Shown: positions 33,160 to 40,848 of the stretch, one piece after another
Numbering within the stretch: position 1 is the stretch's first letter
Layout of the letters: the number at the start of each line of letters is the position of its first letter
Source of the DNA: an uncultured Dialister sp.
GTDB taxonomy: Bacteria; Bacillota; Negativicutes; Veillonellales; Dialisteraceae
Length of the DNA: 52,678 nt
Direction of reading: 5' to 3'
Assembly: GCA_900314595.1 (NCBI GenBank)
Contig: OMVW01000009.1
Location: 1 to 52,678, forward strand
Notes under the pieces: model-generated
Database searches by the model: none
What the model was told of the DNA's origin: nothing
Seen by the model: only the letters and a program-made list of their open reading frames with translations
Program-made: the position numbers and the translations under genes

Positions 33160-33928
33160 ATGGACCACGAGCTTTATCTGAAAAGTATGGGCAATACGGT
33201 CTCCCAGCGGGCCTTCTTTTCTTACATGGCCCAGCCCCAGGGAAGCTACTCCCTCCATATGATTTTCCGTGAGTTTCTGAAGCAGCGGCGCATCGTCATG
33301 CTGGACAGGGAACGGTCCCACTGGAAATCATTCCTGGCGGACTATGTCCTTTTCCGCCTCTACATCGCCCGGCACGTACTGAAAGATTACGCCAGCGACT
33401 ATGCGCCCCTTCTCAATCTGTACCAGGGATTTGATGAAGTGGACGAACATTTCCCGGACCTTCTCATCCGGGAAGCGGACCCCGGAAGAGGCGTGGGAGA
33501 TATTTCCCTCCTCCCGGACAATCCGGAGACAGAATACAGCCTGGAAAAAATCAGGGCCCTTCAGGAAAAATTTGAGTACATGGCTGCCCGGGCAGAAGAA
33601 AAGGCAGAAAGCCGCGACGATACCCTGAGACTTCTCGTCACAGAAGGCCTTTCCTACCCTAGCCGCCAAAGATAAAGTCCCCCTCTATACGCCGATTTTC
33701 TGGTTTTTCGTCAAGGAAACCCTTTACTACGGGAGGTATCTGACCGATTTTTATAAAGGCCTCATTCCCGCCTCCCACTACGAGACAGTCCACGCCCGTC
33801 CGCCCCGTCCCGAGGAAGACGAAGAAGAGGAATACGAGGAAGACCCCTTCTACAAAAGCTACCGCCTCCCTGCCATGATCTTCCTCTTCCTGGCAGGACT
33901 CATCTGCGTCGTTTTAGCTAAAGGGTGA
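33160..33928 (+). pseudogene. Frameshifted gene for an uncharacterised membrane-tethered protein
   Basis: The start at 33160 has AGGAGG 5 nt upstream. The first frame runs 171 codons (MDHELYLKSMGNTVSQRAFF...) to a TAA at 33675. From about 33646 the +1 frame continues smoothly with YTPIFWFFVKETLYYGRYL, an acidic stretch EEDEEEEYEED and a C-terminal helix LPAMIFLFLAGLICVVLA, ending at 33928. Together the parts make ~255 aa with a single C-terminal membrane anchor. I do not recognise the family. It is either a broken gene, a sequencing indel or programmed +1 frameshifting near GGCCTTTCC. Confidence 0.65.
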
Positions 33929-33961
33929 GGGAAACTGTCATTTTCAATTACTTTTGTGTCA

Positions 33962-34022
33962 GGAATATCGTGATTCCTTCCGGGACTCCCGGGAAGGCGG
34001 CGCCCTTTCGGGTGCCAGTTTT
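33962..34022 (+). repeat. GGGA-rich array and terminator 3' of the frameshifted gene
   Basis: GGGACTCCCGGGAAGGC leads into GGCGCCC (33999-34005)/GGGTGCC (34010-34016) and a T-run. It is a degenerate member of the array-terminator family. Confidence 0.6.
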
Positions 34023-34075
34023 TATGAAATGAACAATACAATAAAAAGCAGTTGAAACGGAATATATAAGAAATA

Positions 34076-34148
34076 AAAAAGGCGGCGCTTTTGAAATTAC
34101 TGCGCCGCCGCCTTCACGAAGAACGAACAACGAAAAGCGAAGAACGAT
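34076..34148 (-). repeat. Terminator and ACGAAGA heptamer array 3' of purA
   Basis: GGCGGCGC (34081-34088)/GCGCCGCC (34102-34109) with T-run in minus sense, GCCTTC, then ACGAAGA, ACGAACA, ACGAAAA, GCGAAGA, ACGATTA. Confidence 0.88.
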
Positions 34149-34161
34149 TACCTCAAAAGAA

Positions 34162-34194
34162 AAACGCCGATTGTTGAACAATCAGCGTTTTTTA
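34162..34194 (-). terminator. Terminator of purA
   Basis: AAACGCcGATTGT pairs with ACAATCaGCGTTT plus a T/A run, directly after the purA stop. Confidence 0.85.
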
Positions 34195-34198
34195 CTAC

Positions 34199-35482
34199 TT
34201 AGAATACATCTTTAATGACAATGGTCTGTTCACGACTCGGGCCTACGGATACGATTCCGATCGGTACGCCGATGAGTTTGGAAATATTTTCCAGGTATTC
34301 TTTGCAGAGGGCCGGAAGGTCATCGTACTTGCGGATGCCGGAAATCTTCTGTTTCCATCCTTTGAAGGTCTTGTAAACCGGGGTGATGTGTTCCAGGAAT
34401 TTCAGGTCTGCCGGGTATTCTTCCACTTCTTTGCCTTCGTATTCATAGCCTACGCAGACTTTGATTTCATCCATATCGTCCAGGATATCCAGACGGGTGA
34501 TGGCCAGGTAATCGAAGGTGTTCAGTTCTGCCGCATAGCGGACAGCTCTCGTATCCAGCCAGCCGATACGGCGGGGTCTTCCGGTAACGGTACCGAATTC
34601 GTGAGCCGTATTTCTGAGGTAATCCCCTGTTTCATCCAGAAGTTCCGTGGGGAACGGGCCCTGGCCTACACGGGTGGAGTACGCTTTGACTACACCGAAG
34701 ATATTCTGCATCATATGAGGTCCGATACCGGCACCGATGCAGGCACCGCCGGCAGTCGGATGGGAAGAGGTAACGAACGGATAGGTCCCGTTATCGCAGT
34801 CCAGCATGGAAGCCTGGGCACCTTCGAAGAGGACGTTCTTTCCTGCTTTCACCAGCTGCTGAACGGTGTAGTTCGTATCTTTCACATAGGGGCGGAGTTT
34901 TTCTGCATAACCGAGGTAGTCGTTCAGCATGGTTTCATAGTCGAAACCTTCCACTCCGTAAAATTTTTCGAGAAGCAGATTCTTTGCTTCCACATTGTAT
35001 TTCAGTTTTTCTGCAAAAGTTTCCTTGTCCATGAGATCGCACATGCGGATACCGATACGGTTGATCTTATCTGCATAGCAGGGACCGATGCCGTTCTTTG
35101 TGGTACCAATCTTGCGGCTGCCTTTTCTGGCTTCTTCCGCTTCATCGATCCGGATGTGGTATGGGAATACGACCTGGGCGCGGGTGGAAATCTGGAGATG
35201 CTTTGCATCGATTCCCTGATCTTCCAGGCGCTTCATTTCTTCCAGGAGACTCTTCGGGTCTACGACTACGCCGGTACCGATGATGCAGATGGTTCCGGGA
35301 TACATGATGCCCGACGGCATCAGGCGCAGCGGATATGCCTTGCCTCCCGTTACTACTGTATGACCTGCGTTATTGCCGCCCTGGGAACGAACGACTACGT
35401 CTGCTTTCGCTGCAAGATAATCGACGATCTTGCCCTTGCCTTCATCGCCCCACTGGGCACCAATGACCATTGCTGTTGCCAT
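34199..35482 (-). CDS. purA: Adenylosuccinate synthetase
   Basis: A 427-aa GTP-dependent enzyme joining IMP and aspartate, the first step from IMP to AMP. The N-terminal P-loop is GAQWGDEGKGKIVDYLA, followed by the IMP-site QGGNNAGHTV. Later family motifs include GTTKNGIGPCYADK-type (here IGTTKNGIGPCYADK), FEGAQASMLDCDNGTYPFVT and GRPRRIGWLD. The ATG follows AAGGAAG. A -10 TATAAT lies at 35559-35554. Full length and intact. Confidence 0.97.
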   Translation of the reverse strand: MATAMVIGAQWGDEGKGKIVDYLAAKADVVVRSQGGNNAGHTVVTGGKAYPLRLMPSGIMYPGTICIIGTGVVVDPKSLLEEMKRLEDQGIDAKHLQISTRAQVVFPYHIRIDEAEEARKGSRKIGTTKNGIGPCYADKINRIGIRMCDLMDKETFAEKLKYNVEAKNLLLEKFYGVEGFDYETMLNDYLGYAEKLRPYVKDTNYTVQQLVKAGKNVLFEGAQASMLDCDNGTYPFVTSSHPTAGGACIGAGIGPHMMQNIFGVVKAYSTRVGQGPFPTELLDETGDYLRNTAHEFGTVTGRPRRIGWLDTRAVRYAAELNTFDYLAITRLDILDDMDEIKVCVGYEYEGKEVEEYPADLKFLEHITPVYKTFKGWKQKISGIRKYDDLPALCKEYLENISKLIGVPIGIVSVGPSREQTIVIKDVF

Positions 35483-35553
35483 GATACATTCTTCCTTCCT
35501 TTTGGGAATCCCCTCGAATTTTATATGTACGTAAAAAGCACATTTACAGTTTT

Positions 35554-35559
35554 ATTATA
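35554..35559 (-). promoter_or_regulatory. purA promoter -10
   Basis: TATAAT on the minus strand, 72 nt before the purA ATG. The -35 is unclear. Confidence 0.5.
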
Positions 35560-35699
35560 TCATATCTGAAAAGGTATGAGAGGAAATACATAAGCCAAAC
35601 TGCATAACAGGAAATTTTTGCATCTGCCGGCCGGCCAAATCCGCCATAAACCATGAAATGCAATGCACAGTTTTCATTCCCGTAAATCCTCAGCGGCCC

Positions 35700-35730
35700 G
35701 CTCCATTACCCATTAACCCCAAAGTACAGC
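35700..35730 (+). repeat. CCATTAA/GTACAG element
   Basis: CCATTACCCATTAACCCC followed by AAAGTACAGC, a single copy of the family that is tandem at 43209-43413. Confidence 0.6.
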
Positions 35731-35859
35731 TTTTCTTCCTTAAAGCGCCCTTCCCTTTTCCGGTAACCGCCTGATTCTTATTATGGTCATCCCCTGCCCA
35801 TTTCTGAGAAAAAATTTATATTTTTCTAATAAAATAAATTCCTTCTTTTGTACTATATA

Positions 35860-36139
35860 GGCAGAGACAAGGAAAAGGAAAAGCACCTCTGCTGAAATAT
35901 CCTGCATCCCGGGAAGGATAGGAGCAGAAAGGCTCCCTCAACCAAATCTCTGCTGCGCAGCAAAAGAACGAACCACTGAAAATCCTCCAAAACAGAAAAA
36001 CCTGACATACAGATTCATTCCATTCATGGGACGTACATTTCAATCTTTCGATCACCCATGGATGGCAGGCCTGCCCGTCATGATTCTTCCGGAGGATTTT
36101 CCAATGCAAAAGGCCCGAGCCACGCCCGGGCCCTTTTTG
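35860..36139 (+). ncRNA. Candidate structured RNA with alternative folds and terminator
   Basis: About 280 nt in a gene-free 970-bp gap after a TTTTGTACTATATAG element. GCAGAGA (35861-35867) can pair with TCTCTGC (35947-35953) or with CTCTGC (35887-35892). AGCAGA (35923-35928) can pair with TCTGCT at 35888-35893 or 35949-35954. Further stems are GAAAATCCTCC (35978-35988)/GGAGGATTTTC (36091-36101) and an 11-bp stem 36020-36030/36055-36065. It ends in a GC-rich terminator. No Rfam family is recognised. Confidence 0.5.
36112..36138. terminator. Terminator of the candidate structured RNA
   Basis: GGCCCG (36112-36117) pairs with CGGGCC (36127-36132), then TTTTT; A-run on the other side. Confidence 0.85.
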
Positions 36140-36357
36140 CGTGCTGAAAAAAGATTCATAAAGCCCGATTTTCCCTCCCGAATAGAGCGCTGCGCTTCCC
36201 CGCTTTCCGCGCGCGGCCGGGAATACACTTCGTTCCTCGTGCGAAGGTCCCGGTCCCCGTAAGGCCGGGAATACAGGCACAAGCCGAAATGGCAGAGCCA
36301 CCGCCTGTGCAGAATCACCGCCTGCTCACTTGAACGCCAAAGGCCCCATAAATACTT

Positions 36358-36406
36358 GCGCCCGTCAGGGCGCCACCTTCCCTTTCCCCTTTTCCCGCGC
36401 CCCGGA
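36358..36406 (-). repeat. Hairpin and C-rich heptamer array 3' of rplI
   Basis: GCGCCC/GGGCGC (36358-36373), CACCTTC, then CCCTTTC, CCCTTTT, CCCGCGC units at 7-nt spacing. Confidence 0.7.
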
Positions 36407-36420
36407 AAAGGGGCGCAAAA

Positions 36421-36447
36421 AAATCCATCCCCAGAAGGGATGGATTT
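36421..36447 (-). terminator. Terminator of rplI
   Basis: AAATCCATCCC pairs with GGGATGGATTT around CAGAA, flanked by A and T runs. Confidence 0.9.
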
Positions 36448-36453
36448 TTTAAT

Positions 36454-36900
36454 TCAGCCTGCAATGACGGACACATGGAGGCTGCTGGTCACCTGCTGGT
36501 GTACCCAGACGTCCACGTCGTATTCACCGACGGTCTTGATCGGGGTTTTGAGGCGGATATTTTTCTTGTCCAGTTCAAATTTATACTGAGCCTTCAGGGC
36601 ATCGCAGATATCTTTGCTGGTGACGGAGCCGAAGACTCTGCCATCTTCCCCGGATTTCACCCTGATGACCACTTTCACTTTTTTCAGCTGGGCAGCCATA
36701 ATGACTGCTTCATCAGCGGCCACTTTATCCTTGAATACTTTGGATTCCTGGCGCTGGGCTGCGGTATTCAGGTTGGCTTTGGTGCCTTCCACGCCCAAGC
36801 CTTTGCGGATGAGTACGTTGCGGCCGTAACCGTCGGAAACTTCCACAACGTCTCCTTTCTTACCCATTTTCTTGACATCCTGTAAAAGTACTACTTTCAT
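36454..36900 (-). CDS. rplI: 50S ribosomal protein L9
   Basis: A 148-aa ribosomal protein that binds 23S rRNA domain V and stabilises translation. The start MKVVLLQDVKKMGKKGDVVE and the GYGRNVLIRKGLG segment are diagnostic; a long helix joins the two domains. Its ATG overlaps the gdpP stop by four bases. The order yybS-gdpP-rplI is the classic Firmicutes arrangement, except that dnaB does not follow here. Confidence 0.97.
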   Translation of the reverse strand: MKVVLLQDVKKMGKKGDVVEVSDGYGRNVLIRKGLGVEGTKANLNTAAQRQESKVFKDKVAADEAVIMAAQLKKVKVVIRVKSGEDGRVFGSVTSKDICDALKAQYKFELDKKNIRLKTPIKTVGEYDVDVWVHQQVTSSLHVSVIAG

Positions 36901-38888
36901 TCTTTTTCCTCCTTTATCTGTTTGCGGACCAGATCGATAATGGTCTTTTCCGCCGTTTCTTTATTTCCTTCCTTGCCCAGCTGGGTACCGGCCACGGTGA
37001 GATGACCGCCGCCGCCCAGAGCTTCCATGACCACCTGTACATTGATGGAGCCGTCAGAGCGGGCAGAGATGCAGAGACCCTTGTCGGTGTGGTAGAAAAG
37101 GTAGCTGGTCCGTATTTCCTTCGTAGTGACGAGGAAATCTGCCACCTGGCCGGCCAGGATCTGGGAATCCGCCACATCTTCCGGACATTCGGCAATGGCA
37201 ATGACTCCGTCCACCAGTTTCATGGAGGCCAGGATTTCCGCCTTTGCCTGAATGCTGCTGATGTCCTCTTCAAAGAGGCGGTGTACCAGCTTCGTATCGG
37301 CCCCGCAGCGGCGCAGGAAGCTGGCCGCATCGAAGGTGCGGACACTGGTCTGCACGGCGAAATTCTTTGTATCTACCACAATGCCTGCATAGAGGCAGGA
37401 AGCTTCCAGTACATTCATTTCCTCATCGCCGCCGTAGTACTGGATCAGTTCGGAAACCAGTTCAGATGCAGACGATGCGGAAGGTTCCATATAGGTGAGG
37501 AGCGTATGCTGCACGATGGAGCTCGCCCGGCGATGATGATCGATGACCACTTTCTTTGCCGCCCGTTTGAGGATTTCCGGCGCTGCCACGAGCTCCGGAA
37601 TGTGGGTATCCGCAATAATCACCACCGTTTTGTCGGTGATCATATTTTTTGCCTTGCCTTCATCGATGAGAAGTCCTTCCGCCTCTCCGCTCTTCTCAAT
37701 GGCATCTACCATTTTCTTGCAGGTGTCCCGCTCTCTGGAAAGGATGATGTGCGTCTCTTTATGAGAGGCCCTTGCCAGATGAGAAACGCCCACCGCTGCG
37801 CCCAGGGCATCGAAATCTTCGTGATTGTGGCCCATAATGAGCACCATATCGGAATCGTCGATGATTTCTCGCAGGGCCTGCGCCACCACGCGCACCCGGA
37901 CCCGGGTGGAGCTGACAGCAGTCGGAGATTTGCCGCCGAAGGCCTTTACATCTTTGCCAATCCTCACGATTGCCTGGTCACCGCCGCGGCCGAGAGCCAG
38001 GTCCAGGGAAACCTGGGCCTCTTCAAACTGTTTCGCAAAAGTATCGCTGCTCTGCACCACACCGATGGAAAGAGTGACAGGAATCCGGTTCACCGTATGG
38101 ATTTCCCGCACCTGGTCGAGGATATCGAAATTGGCATCCATGATTTCCGTCAGGGATTTCTGGGAAATACAGGACACAAAGTCCGTATTCGAATACTGCT
38201 TGATGAAGCTGTCTTTTTCCGTGAAATAGGAGAGCACTTTTTCCGTCACGTCGGAAAGGAGGGCGGATTTTTCCATATCCGTCATATCGGCCGTCACTTC
38301 GGAAACGTTATCGATGCGGATGAGGCAGAAAACCGGTCTTGCTTCGGTACATTCCTTCACCGCCACTTCCACATCGGTGCGGTCCATGAAATAAAAGACC
38401 ATGAACGGGGACTGTGTACCTCCGCCGACATCCACGTCGATAAACTTATGAAACACGCGGAAGAAAGTACCGCCTGCATGACAGTCAAACCAGCCGGTCT
38501 TGCCCCAGATTTTCGCGATTTTCTGTCCGGTCACCAGATTCTGGAAACGGACGCCGTCTTCTGCATCCTTTCCCACCCAGTTGCGGAATACATTATTTGC
38601 CCAGACCAGTTCCTTCTTTTCGTCCATCATGGCAATGCCCATGGGCAGATTCTTCACCGCATAGACAGTACCTGCGGAAACGCCCGTGGACAGGTCATCC
38701 AGATAACTGATCAGCTTCCTCTCCTGATAATAGTCAGACCGCTTCACATACAGAATGCAGGCGGCGGCCACGATGAAAACCAGGAGGCCTAGCATCCAGT
38801 TCTGGGTAGCCAGCAGCGCCACTGCCAGTAGAAGGACGCCGATCAGTATGCGGGCCGTCTTCTTGTAAACCCAAATATCGCTGAGCAT
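36897..38888 (-). CDS. gdpP: Cyclic-di-AMP phosphodiesterase GdpP
   Basis: A 663-aa membrane-bound enzyme that hydrolyses c-di-AMP, an essential second messenger for osmotic and cell-wall balance. Two N-terminal helices (about 10-50) precede a PAS-like domain (70-150) and a degenerate GGDEF domain (170-305). The DHH domain holds GHNHEDFDALG, VIIADTH and VIDHHRRAS, and DHHA1 ends with GGGGHLTVAGTQLG. I place the start at 38888, where GAGG lies 6 nt upstream. An ATG four codons earlier is possible. Confidence 0.93.
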   Translation of the reverse strand: MLSDIWVYKKTARILIGVLLLAVALLATQNWMLGLLVFIVAAACILYVKRSDYYQERKLISYLDDLSTGVSAGTVYAVKNLPMGIAMMDEKKELVWANNVFRNWVGKDAEDGVRFQNLVTGQKIAKIWGKTGWFDCHAGGTFFRVFHKFIDVDVGGGTQSPFMVFYFMDRTDVEVAVKECTEARPVFCLIRIDNVSEVTADMTDMEKSALLSDVTEKVLSYFTEKDSFIKQYSNTDFVSCISQKSLTEIMDANFDILDQVREIHTVNRIPVTLSIGVVQSSDTFAKQFEEAQVSLDLALGRGGDQAIVRIGKDVKAFGGKSPTAVSSTRVRVRVVAQALREIIDDSDMVLIMGHNHEDFDALGAAVGVSHLARASHKETHIILSRERDTCKKMVDAIEKSGEAEGLLIDEGKAKNMITDKTVVIIADTHIPELVAAPEILKRAAKKVVIDHHRRASSIVQHTLLTYMEPSASSASELVSELIQYYGGDEEMNVLEASCLYAGIVVDTKNFAVQTSVRTFDAASFLRRCGADTKLVHRLFEEDISSIQAKAEILASMKLVDGVIAIAECPEDVADSQILAGQVADFLVTTKEIRTSYLFYHTDKGLCISARSDGSINVQVVMEALGGGGHLTVAGTQLGKEGNKETAEKTIIDLVRKQIKEEKE

Positions 38889-38905
38889 AGTATGCCTCAT
38901 CTTTC

Positions 38906-38921
38906 AAGGACAGAGTCCTTA
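38906..38921 (-). promoter_or_regulatory. Leader hairpin before gdpP
   Basis: AAGGAC and GTCCTT form a short hairpin 18 nt before the gdpP start. Possible translational or mRNA-stability element. Confidence 0.3.
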
Positions 38922-39011
38922 CCAACCGGAAGAAACACCGGTACTATCTTATCGTACTCGAAATGAGAGGGGAATGCAAGTTTATTGGTCTCATGGGGTG
39001 CTTGCCCGGCC

Positions 39012-39088
39012 ATTTTCTCACTGTGCTGTTCGTGATTCGTTATTCGTGGTTCGTGATTTGGGAAGGTGGCGGCCTTTGGCCGCTTTTT
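39012..39088 (+). repeat. TTCGTGA heptamer array and terminator-like hairpin
   Basis: TTCGTGA, TTCGTTA, TTCGTGG, TTCGTGA units, then GGGAAGGTG and GCGGCC (39069-39074)/GGCCGC (39078-39083) with TTTTT. Both flanking genes are on the minus strand, so this copy is antisense to them. Confidence 0.8.
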
Positions 39089-39255
39089 ATATTTGTCCTT
39101 CGGCCCTCGAATGGACTGAAAATGGTTTATCTCTATTTCGAAATACATATCCAACATCTCACCGCGTACCATTCGTACGCCCTGAGCATCTGCCTTCAGC
39201 GGGAGCTTTCCCTCAAGGGGCCAGATGGTGGAGTGCGGGCCGGAATGAGTGACAC

Positions 39256-39384
39256 TCTATTAACCATTAACCCTTATGTACAGCTTCAGGGACGAAATGG
39301 ATAAACGGTTATCGTCCCTTTTAACGATTACCCTCAATGTACGGTTTTTCAACATAAATAAATAGACAGCCATCGAAGATTGAA
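39256..39384 (+). repeat. CCATTAA/GTACAG elements with a 53-bp inverted-repeat arm
   Basis: TTAACCATTAACCC with TATGTACAGC, then TTAACGATTACCC with AATGTACGG. Positions 39332-39384 are the exact reverse complement of 44698-44750 (53 bp). Confidence 0.8.
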
Positions 39385-39416
39385 GCAATGACCCATTAAC
39401 GATTACCTGCTGACGC

Positions 39417-40373
39417 CTATTTCCCCGTCCATCTCTTTCTGTAATCAATGGCCATATCCGCAATGCCCAGGAAGATGACCACCATCTGGATGAGGGCGAC
39501 GAATACGGAAAGTGCGATGATGATGATTCTAAGAGGTCTTACGAAGGGATATTTGTGGGGCAGCCACCACACGGTGGAAATCCCCTGAATCCAGAAGGCA
39601 AAGGTACAGGCCACACCCAGATTGTAAATGATATAGGAGGCAGTCTCATTGTCCTGCAGGAAGAACTGGCCCGCCAGCACGGCTATATATACATAAAGCA
39701 CCGGTTTGGGGAGGTACCAGTTTTCGAAACGGGGAAGATGGGGGATATCCGCAATGCCCATTTTTTTGAAAACGAAGGAGCCCAGGGTCATGGATGCCCA
39801 GGAATAAAAAACCGCCACCGCCACAATGGTGAAAGGCACGGATTTTTCCATGGCTGTAATAAGGAGGCTTACTTTTTCCTCCGCTTCACTTAAAGCTTCT
39901 CCGGAATAGAAAGAAGGCAGAGACTGCATCATGGCATCCTTCAGCTGCGCCATGCCTTCCCCTCCAAAAAGAAGAGTTGGAAGGCCCAGAAGGTACATCG
40001 TGGCCAGCGCTTCCGCAATGAGAGCCCAGAGTACCACAATGGATGCGGCAATCAGGGTCTTCGTGGCTGAGACTTTCAGCCGGTAGCACACGCCCATGAC
40101 CACGCCCAGTACGCCGAAAATAGCGCAGAGAAAGGCAGCCGACACGATGCCAAAGAAAGAAGAATCGAGAATCAGTATGCCGATCGTCACGATGACTGAC
40201 CACTTCACCCCCTCCTTCATGCCCAGGTAGGCAATGGGAAGAGGAATCAGAAGAAATACGACCGTAGAAAGCAGGGGCATATATAAACCGATGAGGGACA
40301 GCACCACCGCCAGGGCCGTACACATGCCGGCCAGCACTACAGCATGATTATTTCCGGAAATCGTATTGTTCAT
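39417..40373 (-). CDS. yybS: YybS family membrane protein (DUF2232)
   Basis: A 318-aa protein with about eight predicted membrane helices, matching the YybS/DUF2232 family found upstream of gdpP in many Firmicutes. The N-terminal half resembles substrate-specificity components of membrane transporters (glycine-rich LIPLPIAYLGMKEGVKWSVI). Function is unknown, but conserved linkage to gdpP suggests a role in the same envelope or c-di-AMP process. Its stop is 528 bp before gdpP, with repeats between, so co-transcription is uncertain. Confidence 0.85.
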   Translation of the reverse strand: MNNTISGNNHAVVLAGMCTALAVVLSLIGLYMPLLSTVVFLLIPLPIAYLGMKEGVKWSVIVTIGILILDSSFFGIVSAAFLCAIFGVLGVVMGVCYRLKVSATKTLIAASIVVLWALIAEALATMYLLGLPTLLFGGEGMAQLKDAMMQSLPSFYSGEALSEAEEKVSLLITAMEKSVPFTIVAVAVFYSWASMTLGSFVFKKMGIADIPHLPRFENWYLPKPVLYVYIAVLAGQFFLQDNETASYIIYNLGVACTFAFWIQGISTVWWLPHKYPFVRPLRIIIIALSVFVALIQMVVIFLGIADMAIDYRKRWTGK

Positions 40374-40483
40374 GGAAAACTCCTTGGAAAATTATTTTTG
40401 ATTGATATTTTATTTTAACATATATAAGGAGGAGTTAACAGTTATCAGTTCGCAGAATGGCTGCAGGATGAAAAGAGAACTGT

Positions 40484-40535
40484 GAATTGGAAAAACTGTA
40501 CATCAGGGTTAATGATTAATGTGGTTAATCGGCAG
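40484..40535 (-). repeat. CCATTAA/GTACAG element, minus orientation
   Basis: In minus sense CCACATTAATCATTAACCC then GATGTACAGTTTTTC. Same modules as at 43209-43413. Confidence 0.55.
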
Positions 40536-40690
40536 CGTTACTATCCCCCAGGTATACCCCCAGGGGGGAGCTCCCACGAGCAGGTATTGCGGATGTACTA
40601 AAGGCACCCGGCAATATGTTGGAAAATGACTTGAAATGGAAGATAAAGTATATCATGGCAATTGAGGGCCGAAGGCAAAATCAAAAATCT

Positions 40691-40760
40691 GCGCCCGTAA
40701 GGGCGCCACCTTCCCGATAGTCCCGAGATCCCCGAAACTATCCCCGATCATCCCCGATTC
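40691..40760 (-). repeat. Hairpin and 9-nt CCCGATAGT array 3' of rnj
   Basis: GCGCCC/GGGCGC (40691-40706), CACCTTC, then CCCGATAGT, CCCGAGATC, CCCGAAACTAT, CCCCGATCAT units of 9-11 nt. Confidence 0.75.
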
Positions 40761-40794
40761 AAAAGTTTTCTATCCTGATGAGGTGCAAAACAAA

Positions 40795-40830
40795 AAAACC
40801 GTATTCTCACATTCCTGAGAATACGGTTTT
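40795..40830 (-). terminator. Terminator of rnj
   Basis: AAAACCGTATTCTCA (40795-40809) pairs perfectly with TGAGAATACGGTTTT (40816-40830). Confidence 0.92.
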
Positions 40831-40848
40831 ATTTCAAAAATGAAATCC

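Noticed and set aside
35820..36139. Known RNA (6S, tmRNA, RNase P, SRP, riboswitch)
   Set aside because: No diagnostic motif for these was recognisable: no tmRNA tag or CCA, no SRP apical loop, no cobalamin or T-box pattern. A covariance search would decide.
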